Of a DNA stretch of 64,000 nt, positions 45,067 to 53,812 are shown piece after piece. The DNA comes from Nocardia crassostreae (GTDB lineage: Bacteria; Actinomycetota; Actinomycetes; Mycobacteriales; Mycobacteriaceae), in contig NZ_BDCH01000033.1 of assembly GCF_001613405.1 (NCBI RefSeq), positions 1 to 64,000 on the forward strand, read 5' to 3'. A program made the position numbers and the translations under genes. Under the pieces are notes generated by a model. That model was not told where the DNA came from and searched no databases. It worked only from the letters and a program-made list of their open reading frames with translations. How positions within the stretch are numbered: the stretch's first letter is position 1; each line of letters starts with the position of its first letter.

Positions 45067-45938
45067 GATGCCACTCCAGCAAGCAGGCGGCGATATGCCC
45101 GGCGTGTCTCGGCGGCGAGGTTGCTGTGCCGCACCAGCTCTCCGCGGGCGAGGTGTGGGTCATAGGGTATCTCGCGAATATCGCGCACCCAACCGTCCAA
45201 ATGCTCCCGCAAATGATCAGCGACCCGAGAATCGGTGCCCGGCAACTGATGTGACACGACAATCGTCGTATCGCCGACAATTCCGCCGCCCTGACCCTCG
45301 CCCTGCCCGCCGAACTGATCGTCGAGCCACTCCAGGGTCACCCGCAACCGGTTGGCGGCGTCGGCGCGCGCCGGGATGGCCAGCACCAACGCGATATCGG
45401 CGTCCTCCAGCAGCGGCCGCAGATGCCTTCCGGCAATGGGGTTTCCGCCGTCGTAGACCGGGGTGTAGCCCGCATCGTCGATACCGCGGGCCACCGTCAG
45501 ATAGGTCGCGCGCCGCCGCAGCGGGGCCGGATCGCGCCACAGCAGCCCGATTCCGGAGGTGGCCCGGGACAGGCATTCCTTGAGCGGCGCGGGTTCGTCG
45601 TCACCGCGACCGTAGAGCCACGATTGCAGGCTGATCGGGCTCAGATGCTCATCGGCGCCGCGCAGCGCGAGATCGCTGCCCGCGAAGGTGGCGTCCACCG
45701 CCACGGTCTGCGCACCGGCCGCCGCGATCTCCCCCGCGAGGCCCAGCGCGGTGGTCGTGGTGCCCGCGCCGCCGCAGCCGCCGACCACCAGAACCGGGCG
45801 CTGGGCGGGCTCGGATTCACCGGAATCCCCACGTCGCTTGCGCAATCGCACCACCGGAGCCTTGGAACGCGCGGCCCGGCCCGACGCTTCGCCCTCCTCG
45901 GGCACCTCGTCGAGCCAGCGGCTCCAGTCCTGATCCAT
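45063..45938 (-). CDS. MinD/ParA-like protein with degenerate P-loop
   Basis: A 291-residue SIMIBI-class fold. The region PVLVVGGCGGAGTTTTALGL (about residues 48-67) is the deviant Walker A site without its signature lysines, VAVDATFAGSDLALRG corresponds to the switch I aspartate region, and ALVLAIPARADAANRL and TTIVVSHQLPG are later strands. Comparable MinD-like proteins sit in actinobacterial type IV loci. ATP hydrolysis may be lost. It is coupled to the DUF6668-like gene. Confidence 0.7.
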   Translation of the reverse strand: MDQDWSRWLDEVPEEGEASGRAARSKAPVVRLRKRRGDSGESEPAQRPVLVVGGCGGAGTTTTALGLAGEIAAAGAQTVAVDATFAGSDLALRGADEHLSPISLQSWLYGRGDDEPAPLKECLSRATSGIGLLWRDPAPLRRRATYLTVARGIDDAGYTPVYDGGNPIAGRHLRPLLEDADIALVLAIPARADAANRLRVTLEWLDDQFGGQGEGQGGGIVGDTTIVVSHQLPGTDSRVADHLREHLDGWVRDIREIPYDPHLARGELVRHSNLAAETRRAYRRLLAGVAS

Positions 45939-45954
45939 CGTCTCAGCTCTCCTC

Positions 45955-46668
45955 TTATCCTGCCGGGATGCCCGCGGGAGTATGGTCGCCGATCACCACG
46001 GTGGCCGTCATCTCGTTGTACGCCGCCGGGCGGTCGCTCGGACCGGAACGGACCTCCCCATTGAGTGTGCCGATGGATTGCGAAGTGTCACTGTGCGAAT
46101 TGAGCGCATACAGAGCAACTCCGCCGACGACAGCTAGCAACAGGATGGCAACAATCAGGAAGACCAGGGCGAAAACCCTTCGCCCGGTGGAACGCTCGCG
46201 CGGGGCCGACGGTGCGTCAGCGACCGCGTCCAGCAGCGCGGTGGCGCGATCCACGGGCTCGCGCTCGGCTTCCTCGCTCTCCCACGGGAACTCCACCACC
46301 GTGGACCCGCGGTAGCGCAGTCGCGATGCGCCCGAGGCGGACTCGCGATCGGTCATCCAATCCGACCAGGCGCCGCTGAAATGACTGCGGCGCAGCAGCG
46401 AATCCGGGACGGGCGGAATATCCAGCTCGGGTTCGGGATCGTCGTGGATGTAGTGCGGATAGCGGGCGGGACCGTCCCCCGCGTCCAGGACGTCGTCGGC
46501 GTCGACCGGCGCGGGCGCGACCTCTCCGGCCGCGGGCTCCAGCGCGGGATACCAGCGCGAGACTTTTTTGTACGACTTCAACATTCCTCCGGTCCCCGCG
46601 GCGCCAGGCACGTCGTGCTGCATGGTGGACCCTCTCGGCGGTGGTCGTTGTCGGTTGTCGTCGGCCAT
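45955..46668 (-). CDS. Single-pass membrane protein, first gene of the secretion operon
   Basis: A 237-residue protein from ATG 46668 (MADDNRQRP). The cytosolic N-terminal part (about 160 residues) is hydrophilic, and one membrane helix (VFALVFLIVAILLLAVVGGV) lies near residues 163-182. A short extracytoplasmic tail follows. In its position and topology it may be a VirB10-like or assembly protein, but no family is recognised. Earlier in-frame ATGs (46731) exist. Confidence 0.6.
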   Translation of the reverse strand: MADDNRQRPPPRGSTMQHDVPGAAGTGGMLKSYKKVSRWYPALEPAAGEVAPAPVDADDVLDAGDGPARYPHYIHDDPEPELDIPPVPDSLLRRSHFSGAWSDWMTDRESASGASRLRYRGSTVVEFPWESEEAEREPVDRATALLDAVADAPSAPRERSTGRRVFALVFLIVAILLLAVVGGVALYALNSHSDTSQSIGTLNGEVRSGPSDRPAAYNEMTATVVIGDHTPAGIPAG

Positions 46669-46839
46669 GGGACGTTCCCGATCGGAAATTCTCTCGCATG
46701 TGCAGGAATCCAACGACTCGACGCGCCGCAAGGCAGACCTAAGAATCCGCGCGCGTGCGATATCAGGAGAACCGACCGCCCGTGCACACCACGCCGGAGG
46801 GGCCCTCTTCCGTCACAGCGTCTGAGAATCTACATTAAC

Positions 46840-46853
46840 TAGAACACGTTCTA
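46840..46853. promoter_or_regulatory. KstR-type operator, perfect match
   Basis: TAGAACACGTTCTA fits TnnAACnnGTTnnA exactly. It ends just before the GGAGG ribosome binding site (46855-46859) of the SDR gene starting at 46864. Confidence 0.85.
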
Positions 46854-46863
46854 TGGAGGTTGT

Positions 46864-47625
46864 GTGAAGACAGCAGACAATGTCGCGGTAGTGACCGGCG
46901 GCGCTTCCGGACTCGGCCTGGCCACCGTGCGCGAACTGCACGCGGCGGGCGCGAAGGTCGTCATCCTGGACCTTCCTTCATCCGACGGCAAGGCCGTGGC
47001 CGAGGAACTCCGTGCGCGGGTCGCCTCCTCGCCCGGCGACGTGACGAGCGAGGCGGACGTTACCGCCGCGTTGGATGCGGCCGCGGCTCTGGGCACACTG
47101 CGAATCACGGTGAACTGCGCCAGAATCGGCAATGCGATCAAGACGGTCGGCAAGCAGGGCGCGTTCCCGTTGGAGGCCTTCACCAGGGTCCTGAACGTTA
47201 ACCTGATCGGAACATTCAACGTCATTCGACTCGCGGCCGAGAGGATCGCCGCCACCGATGAGGTGGACGGCGAACGCGGCGTCATCATCAATACCGCCTC
47301 GGTGGCGGCCTACGACGGCCAGATCGGACAAGCCGCCTATTCCGCGTCGAAGGGCGGCATCGTCGGCCTGACTCTCCCGGTCGCCCGCGATCTCGCGTCC
47401 TACAAGATCCGCGTGATGACCATTGCGCCCGGTCTCTTCCACACGCCTCTCTTTGCGACACTGCCGGATTCGGCCATCGCTGCGCTGGGCGCACAGGTTC
47501 CGCACCCCGCGCGCCTCGGCGACCCGCGCGAGTACGCCGCGCTTCCCCGGCACATCGTGGAGAACCCGATGCTCAACGGTGAGACCATCCGACTCGACGG
47601 CGCGATCCGGATGGCCCCGCGCTGA
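46864..47625 (+). CDS. Short-chain dehydrogenase, HSD17B10/Rv1144-like
   Basis: A 253-residue SDR. TGGASGLGLATVRE binds NAD, NTASVAAYDGQIGQAAYSAS then KGG includes Ser, Tyr and Lys, and APGLFHTPLFATLP follows. The best match in memory is to the type 10 17-beta-HSD/3-hydroxyacyl-CoA dehydrogenase group, represented in M. tuberculosis by Rv1144, a KstR regulon gene. The perfect KstR operator supports that. Odd: the NxAG motif reads N84-C-A-R87, an AGA arginine where glycine is conserved. GTG start at 46864. Confidence 0.85.
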   Translation: MKTADNVAVVTGGASGLGLATVRELHAAGAKVVILDLPSSDGKAVAEELRARVASSPGDVTSEADVTAALDAAAALGTLRITVNCARIGNAIKTVGKQGAFPLEAFTRVLNVNLIGTFNVIRLAAERIAATDEVDGERGVIINTASVAAYDGQIGQAAYSASKGGIVGLTLPVARDLASYKIRVMTIAPGLFHTPLFATLPDSAIAALGAQVPHPARLGDPREYAALPRHIVENPMLNGETIRLDGAIRMAPR

Positions 47626-47632
47626 CAGCACG

Positions 47633-48979
47633 TCAGGCGCTGCGGATCGGGCTGCCGGTCACGGTCCGCAGCAAGACCTTAGCCAGGCTCGCGTAGCCGC
47701 TCAGGGCGGCTGGCGACAAGGCGAGGGAGAGTACGGTTTTCGTGGTCGGTGCGCCGAGGGGGCGATCGGCGAAGCGATCGGCCACCCAGTTCTCCAGGAG
47801 TGGGGCGGCGAGCAGGCCGAGGCTGATGTGGCCGCCGGTCAGGTCGCGAAGGTACTGCACCGCCGTGCCGTCGGCGCGGTAGCGGTCGACCAGCCGGTCC
47901 ACATTGCCGACGGAGATGATGAGGTCGTGCACACCCTAGACGGCCAGGACCGGGAAGCGCGGCGGATGGTCGCCGGGTTGCAGATCGGTGAGCACGGTGC
48001 GAATGTGCGGGAGGGTGCGCAGCGTGGCCAGGGCCGCGCCGTCGATGTCCTCCACCCGGGTCCCGGTGCCGCGCAGCAGGATCGGGATGGTGGTGCTGGT
48101 CTCGGCGCGGTCGAGCAGGGCCAGCGAGGGCATGTCGAGATGGTCGCGCAGGCCGCGATCGAGTTCGGGATAGGCCCGGCGCAGGCCCGCCAGGCACAGC
48201 GTGGACAGGCCGCCGAACAGGGATCCGTTGAGGCGGAAGAAGGTCGACTCCAGATCGCCGACGGGTGAACCGATGGCGGCGGCGATGATATTCAGTTCCG
48301 GGGCGTAGGCGGCGGCCTCCTCCGCCGCCCACACGGTGGCCAGGCCGCCGCCGGAATAGCCCTGCACGGCCGCGCGGGTATCGGGCGGGCGGCCGAGAAA
48401 GGCCAGGGTGGCGCGCAATCCGTCGAGCACGCGGTAGCCGGGTTCCCGGGGTGCGCCGAAATGGCCTGCGGTGCCGACGTGATCGGGCACCGAGATGGCC
48501 CAGCCCCGGGTCAGCGCGTGCACGATGAGCAGCAGTTCGAGCTGCGGCAGCGCGCCCAGGGCCTGCGCGCCGCAGCGAAACGCGTACGACGGCAGGCAAT
48601 TCGAGGCGACGGCGTCGATGGCGCATTGATACAACACCACCGGGCGCGGGCGCGCCGGATCCGCGCCCCAGGGCAGCAGCACCGTGGTGACGGCCGCCTC
48701 GGGCCTCCCGTTCAGGTCGGTACTGCGGAACAGCACCTGCCAGGCCGAGATTCGCTGCGGAATCCGGCCCAGCGCGGCGAGTTCCACGGGCCGCGTGCGC
48801 AATATCCGGCCGGGTTTCACCCGGGTCAGCGCGCGCGGCGAGCGGTAGAACGGATCGTCCTCCGGCAGTAGCGGTTCGGGTTCATCGGACCTGTGCGCAC
48901 CGGCTGCCTCCGCGTTCACCGGAGTCAACGCACCGACCGGGTTCGCCACCATGTTCTGCCCCTTTCGAACTGCTTTCAT
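47633..48979 (-). pseudogene. Secretory-lipase-family hydrolase with in-frame TAG, coupled to the LuxR gene
   Basis: 448 codons from ATG 48979. The nucleophile elbow GYSGG has Ser209. At codon 348 (47936-47938) a TAG stands where glutamine is usual (PVLAV-stop-GVHDLIISV). The frame then stays open to TGA at 47633. The aspartate (GVHD) and histidine (TGGHIS) of the triad come after the stop, so the truncated protein could not be a hydrolase. The start overlaps the LuxR stop as ATGA. No obvious signal peptide. The lipase could supply fatty acids or act on the lactone; both are speculation. Confidence 0.75.
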
Positions 48980-51105
48980 CCAACGGCGGTCCGGGTGTCG
49001 CCCGCGCCCTCCCCCGCGACCAGGGCGAAACGCAGCTCGCTGCGACGCGCGACGGACAGTTTCCGATACACCCGGGTGAGGTGCTGTTCCACCGTGCTCG
49101 TGGTGATGTCGAGCTCGGCGGCGATCTCGCGATTGCGGCGGCCGTGCGCGGCGAGTTCGGCGACGCGGCGCTCGGCGGGACTGAGCGCTTCCAGCCGCGC
49201 GGTGGCGGCGACCGGCGCGGTCGCCGGTTCCGGCAGCGGCCGCACCCCGCGCAACCGGCCGCGCAGCACCTGCGCGCCCGCGCCCTCGGCCAGCCGCGCC
49301 GCCTCGCGCAGCAGCGGGCGGGCGCGATCCACATCGCCGATGGCGCGATAGGCCTCGCTGAGATCGGTGAGCGCCGTCGCCAATTCCACCTCGTCGGCCC
49401 CGGCGCGCAGCAGCGCCACGGCCCGGCGCAGCAGTACCACCCGCCGATGCGCGTCACTGGTGGCGGCCAGCAGTCGCAGCGCGGTCCCGCCGGAGTGATG
49501 GGCCTCGGCGCCGCCGATGAGATCCAGATGCGCGGTGACGAAGGTCTGCGCCTGCCACTGCTGGCCCAGCGCGAGCCAGGCCGCCGCCAGCTCGTTGCGC
49601 CACGGCACCAGCCAGGCGAAGTCGAGATTCCACTCGTGCATGAGGTTGCCGCAGCGGCGTATGTGCCGCAGCGCGTCCTCCGCGCGCCCGGTGGCCAGGC
49701 AGTGCTCACCGTAGGCGCTCAGATACGGCAGGGCGAACCGGGATTCGAACAGGGCGCGCGGGACGGGGCGGCGCAGCTGCGCGGCCGCCTCGGCATGCTT
49801 GCCCTGGGCGGTGCAGGCGCGCACCAGCACCGCGATGGGACGGCCCACCCAGACGCCGAGATGCTCGGCGGGCACCAGATTCAGTGCGAGGGTGGCGTAT
49901 TCGGCCGCGCCGGTGAGATCGCCCTTGCGCAGCAGGGTTTCCGCCCGGGCGGCGGCGAAGACGGACTGCCAGGTGGGCGCCGAGCGCGCGGCGGCCTCGG
50001 CCAGCAGTGCGGCGCACCAGGCGTCGGCGGTATCCAGCCGATCGGAATGGATGAGACAGTCCACGGCGGCGACCAGCACCTCGACGGTATCGAGGGTCAG
50101 ACGGTGCCCGGCCAGAATGCGCTGGGCCGCGGCGGCGATCTCGGCGGGCGGCTGCTGGGTCCACAGCGCGATGAGCAGCTCGCTGGCCTGCCGATAGGGC
50201 GAATTCTCCTCCGCCGGATCGTATCCGCGCACCCGGGGGCGGCCGGTCAGCAGCCGCGGATGGCCCGGCACCTGGGTCGGATGGCTGTAGCGCAGCCAGG
50301 CGCACAGGAAATCCAGGCGCGCATCGGCCGGTCCGGCCTCACCGCGCCCGCGATCGATGAGGTTGAGCGCGTGATCGGCGTGCAGGGTGTAGCCGTGCCA
50401 CAGCATGTGCAGCACGGTGGCGGGCAGCTCCGCGCCGGGCACCCGGCCGGTGCGCAGCGCCGCCTTGAGGCGGCCGAAATTGCGGGTGCGGTCCGATGCG
50501 TTGATGCGCCACTCCACCGTAACCAGCCGCACCGCGATGCCCGCGCGGTCGTCGGCGCGCCGGCTGGCCCGGTAGGCCAGTTCCAGGCACTGCTCGGTGC
50601 GGTCGAGTTCGTCCACGCCCGCGGCCTCGTCGGCGGCGGTGAGCAACACCCGGGCCGCCCAGGAGCCGCGGGCGTCACCGGCGGCCACCAGGTGCCTGGC
50701 CACGAGAGCGGCGGGAAATTCATTGCGGTGCAAGAGTTCCGCGGCCCGCCCGTGCAGATCGCGCGCCTCCGGCTCGGACAGGTTCGCCAGTAGCCGGGCG
50801 GCGATGGCGGGATGGGCACACCGCTCCCCCGCCAGCACGCCCGCCTCCGCCAGTTCCCCCACCACCTTCTCGATCTCCCCGAGATCCGCGTCGAGAAGCG
50901 TCGCGACGAGGCTCGCGGTGGCGGCCGGGCCCAGGACCGCCACCGCGCGGGCAATCCGTAGTCGCCGCGCATCCCCGCCAGTGAGCAATCCGGCGAGGAT
51001 CTCCCCCTCCTCTTCCGGTCGTCGGGAGCGCACACCCGGGAGTGGGCGCGAACCACCGACGATCGCCATATGTTTCCGGTCCCCCCTGCTGACCGACCGC
51101 TGCAT
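48976..51105 (-). CDS. LuxR-family (LAL-like) transcriptional regulator of the nlt locus
   Basis: About 709 residues, starting at ATG 51105 with AAGGGA six bases upstream (a second ATG at 51069 is possible). The C-terminus has a full LuxR HTH: LSPAERRVAELAAHGRRNRE then IAAELDITTSTVEQHLTRVY. The centre is a TPR-like helical array. The N-terminal NTPase with a Walker A, usual in LAL regulators, is absent, so it is either a short class or truncated. It is positioned between the ketosynthase pair and the lipase, on the same strand as both, and is the natural candidate for cluster control. Confidence 0.8.
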   Translation of the reverse strand: MQRSVSRGDRKHMAIVGGSRPLPGVRSRRPEEEGEILAGLLTGGDARRLRIARAVAVLGPAATASLVATLLDADLGEIEKVVGELAEAGVLAGERCAHPAIAARLLANLSEPEARDLHGRAAELLHRNEFPAALVARHLVAAGDARGSWAARVLLTAADEAAGVDELDRTEQCLELAYRASRRADDRAGIAVRLVTVEWRINASDRTRNFGRLKAALRTGRVPGAELPATVLHMLWHGYTLHADHALNLIDRGRGEAGPADARLDFLCAWLRYSHPTQVPGHPRLLTGRPRVRGYDPAEENSPYRQASELLIALWTQQPPAEIAAAAQRILAGHRLTLDTVEVLVAAVDCLIHSDRLDTADAWCAALLAEAAARSAPTWQSVFAAARAETLLRKGDLTGAAEYATLALNLVPAEHLGVWVGRPIAVLVRACTAQGKHAEAAAQLRRPVPRALFESRFALPYLSAYGEHCLATGRAEDALRHIRRCGNLMHEWNLDFAWLVPWRNELAAAWLALGQQWQAQTFVTAHLDLIGGAEAHHSGGTALRLLAATSDAHRRVVLLRRAVALLRAGADEVELATALTDLSEAYRAIGDVDRARPLLREAARLAEGAGAQVLRGRLRGVRPLPEPATAPVAATARLEALSPAERRVAELAAHGRRNREIAAELDITTSTVEQHLTRVYRKLSVARRSELRFALVAGEGAGDTRTAVG

Positions 51106-51288
51106 TCCAATCCCTTCATCGTTACTGATGAGCCCGACTGAGGGATGGCACGGCGAGCTGAGGTGCGCTGGAGCGGCATCATTGCAGCGGTGGACGCTCG
51201 CGGGCGTCCGGTTCAGCCGGGACACAACGTCTCCGGCAAACCACCGGCGCGCCCCACTGCCCGCTGACGGCGGTCTACCGGATGAATT

Positions 51289-52230
51289 TCATTCCGCGCC
51301 AGTATATTTCGAATCGGCTCCGGCGGCAGTCCGAGCGAGTTCCAGCGGCTGTGTGCGGTAGACGATCGCCGCCGCGGCGGCGTCGTCGACCGCCAGGAAG
51401 ACCACCACCTGGGCATTGCCGAGCAGCCCGAGTTCGGCGGCGCCGACATAGGCGTGCACCGGGGCCGCACTATAGGGATCGCCCGCCGCGGGGTTCACCC
51501 CGGCGACCGCCGCGGAGGGGATGCCCAGCTTGTAGGCCAGCCGCTCCCGGAAACCGGGTACCGGCGCGGGCGCCAGCAACACCGCGGCGCCGGTGGCGAA
51601 ATCATTGCGATCGAGCCCCTCGCCGCCCAGCAGGTCCCCCACGACCTGCGCCGCGGCCTCAAGCGGATCGCCCGTGCCGGGTTCGAGCGACAGGGCCGCG
51701 CGCCCTTCCAGACCCGCCGCGTCCAGATCCGCCCACGCGGTGGTCACGGCGTCCGGCGCCGCGGTGGTGTAGAGCCGCCCGAATCCGCCCGCCTCCGCCG
51801 AGGCGCGCAGCACCAGCGCCGCGCCGCTCGCGGTGTACGGGAAGTCCTCGCGATCGCGCTGCAGCGACGGGTGGGTGTCGCCCGCCAGCACCACGGCGTA
51901 TTCGAGGTCACCGGCGGCGACGAAACAATCCACCGCCATGAGCGCGTGCACGACGCCATTGGCGCCGTTCATCAGATCGAAGGAGAACGCGGGCACATCG
52001 CCGGAGGCGTATTCCAGGCCGACCTCGAGGCGCTTCTGCAACAGCGCCGCGACGGCGGGCTCGGCGATATTGCTGTCGCGGAACACGCCCGCATTCACCA
52101 CCAGGCCGATCTTGTCGGGCGACACTCCGGCCTGTTCCAGGGCTTTGCGCCCGGCACGGGCGGCCAGCTCGAAGTAGCTGGCGGTATCGGCGTCGGTGCA
52201 GACGGCCGCGGAGACGATTTCGGTTGCCAT
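51289..52230 (-). CDS. nltB: Nocardiolactone ketosynthase-like subunit without catalytic cysteine (NltB)
   Basis: A 313-residue thiolase-fold (FabH/OleA-like) protein. Where the partner has a catalytic cysteine this protein has alanine: FDLMNGANGVVHAL, residue 90. It keeps a glutamate in RDSNIAEPAVA (residue 57). In the heterodimeric lipstatin enzyme LstA/LstB, the second subunit likewise lacks the cysteine and donates a catalytic glutamate. It lies 7 bases behind nltA. It corresponds to one of the two OleA-like genes described for nocardiolactone; the letter is assigned by this analogy. Confidence 0.78.
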   Translation of the reverse strand: MATEIVSAAVCTDADTASYFELAARAGRKALEQAGVSPDKIGLVVNAGVFRDSNIAEPAVAALLQKRLEVGLEYASGDVPAFSFDLMNGANGVVHALMAVDCFVAAGDLEYAVVLAGDTHPSLQRDREDFPYTASGAALVLRASAEAGGFGRLYTTAAPDAVTTAWADLDAAGLEGRAALSLEPGTGDPLEAAAQVVGDLLGGEGLDRNDFATGAAVLLAPAPVPGFRERLAYKLGIPSAAVAGVNPAAGDPYSAAPVHAYVGAAELGLLGNAQVVVFLAVDDAAAAAIVYRTQPLELARTAAGADSKYTGAE

Positions 52231-52237
52231 AGAAGTT

Positions 52238-53284
52238 TCACGCCTCCAGTCGGGAGATGGTCGCGGCCAGGTGGCCGGAGACGACACCGGATGCCTCGGG
52301 AATCAGCAGTACCTTGGAGCCCTTGGGGATTCGATCCTTGGCCAGGCTCTCGTGCAGCACCAGGAAGTGCGAGGTCGAGGCGGTATTGCCGAATTCGGCG
52401 TACACGTCCAGCAGCTGCGGCATCGGGGTGTCGAAGTGCCGCTCGGTGAGCTGAGCGATGTAGTCGATGGCCGGGCCGCTGAACTGGTGGTGCACCCAGT
52501 AGTCGAACTTCTCGCTCTCCCAGGCCAGTCCGCGCTCCTTCATGAAATCGGCCATGCGGCTGATGCCCTGCAGATAGCGGGATTCGCTGGCCAGCGCCCG
52601 GTTGTCGGTGTACATGGCGATACCGGTGGTCTTCTCACTCGGCATGCCGATGCAGTGCTCCGCGCCCGCCGAGGTGGTCATGAGCTCGATGTAGTGGATC
52701 TCGTCATTGTCGTCACCACGGTTGTCGATCACGACCGCCACCGCGGCGTCGCCCACGGTGAGCGCCGCGAACTGGGGATCGTAGGGCTGGCTGATCTCCC
52801 GGGTGGCGGTCTCGGCGATGGGCGCGATCTGTTCACCGCTGACCACCAGGCCGTTGCGCACCACGCCGGCCTTGATCATGCGGTCCAGCAGCAGGCAGCC
52901 GGTGATCATGCCCGCGCAGGCATTGGACAGATCGAAGTGCTTGGCATTCGTCGCGCCGATCTTGTTGGCCAGCATGGTGGCGAAAGACGGTGCGTAGGTG
53001 TGGGTTCCCGGTCCGTTGAAACGGGTAATGGAGACCGAGATGACGACGTCCAGATCCGCGGCGTCGTAGTCGGAATGCTCGAGGCAGTCGCCGATGGCCT
53101 GCAGGGCGAGTGCGAACGAGGATTCGTATTCTTCCGGATCGGAATTATAAACGTGGCGGTTCTTGATTCCGGTGATCCGCTCCAGGTCCAGTGCCCTTGG
53201 CACGGAAAGGCTGGCGATCACATCTTCCGTGGAGCGCACGGTGCTGGGTGTGTACGCGCCGATCGATTCGGAGCGTGTACGCAT
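52238..53284 (-). CDS. nltA: Nocardiolactone ketosynthase-like catalytic subunit (NltA, OleA family)
   Basis: A 348-residue FabH/OleA-like enzyme that should perform a head-to-head Claisen condensation of two acyl-CoAs to a 2-alkyl-3-ketoacid. The catalytic cysteine is C123 in DLSNACAGMITG, the histidine is in WVHHQFSG (H265/266), and the asparagine is N300 in AEFGNTASTSH. The ATG at 53284 follows a GAGGGGG site. It heads the leftward nltA-nltB pair, divergent from nltC. Confidence 0.83.
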   Translation of the reverse strand: MRTRSESIGAYTPSTVRSTEDVIASLSVPRALDLERITGIKNRHVYNSDPEEYESSFALALQAIGDCLEHSDYDAADLDVVISVSITRFNGPGTHTYAPSFATMLANKIGATNAKHFDLSNACAGMITGCLLLDRMIKAGVVRNGLVVSGEQIAPIAETATREISQPYDPQFAALTVGDAAVAVVIDNRGDDNDEIHYIELMTTSAGAEHCIGMPSEKTTGIAMYTDNRALASESRYLQGISRMADFMKERGLAWESEKFDYWVHHQFSGPAIDYIAQLTERHFDTPMPQLLDVYAEFGNTASTSHFLVLHESLAKDRIPKGSKVLLIPEASGVVSGHLAATISRLEA

Positions 53285-53812
53285 GGCCCCCTCTTCTCTG
53301 GCTTGTTTCGCGTTCGTCGAATTCTGGGGCGGCGAGTGGCAATCGGAATTCCCGAGGCCCATCCCACAGTTATCCAGAGGCCTCGATGCCGATTCGGATG
53401 CTACCGGTACTCACTGGTAACACTCCGGCCCAGCAGCCTCGCGAAACACACTGGGAACACCGGTGTTTCACTGCCTGCAACAGGGAAATCACAGGTGGGA
53501 GGTGATCTACGGATTGTTGACAGGGGTGGCGGCATAGGGGTGTAGTAGGGGTTACGCGAGAACTCGTGTCGGTACCCCGCTTCACAGCAACGCCATCCTG
53601 ACACAATCCAACGATATTGTGCGACAACACATTCCCAACTCTCTCGCGGTGGCGGAACACGAGGGGTTGCGGTACCCTCACCCCCAACTGCTCATCGCAT
53701 TCATCGACATTTCAGGGGGCAGTGTGTCGCATTCCGTATCCATCATTTCCGCACCCGCGGTAGCGATTGCTATTCGAATTCGCGTGCGCTCGAAATTCAC
53801 CGAGGTGATGCA
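53285..53812. other. Divergent regulatory region of the nlt cluster
   Basis: 528 bases without a gene between nltA and nltC. Visible elements: the 12-base palindrome AACACCGGTGTT (about 53456-53467), the inverted repeat CACAAT-N8-ATTGTG (about 53602-53621), TTGACA near 53517 as a -35 candidate for nltC, and two copies of CGGTACCC. These are candidate binding sites for the LuxR-type regulator. None matches a consensus I know. Confidence 0.55.
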
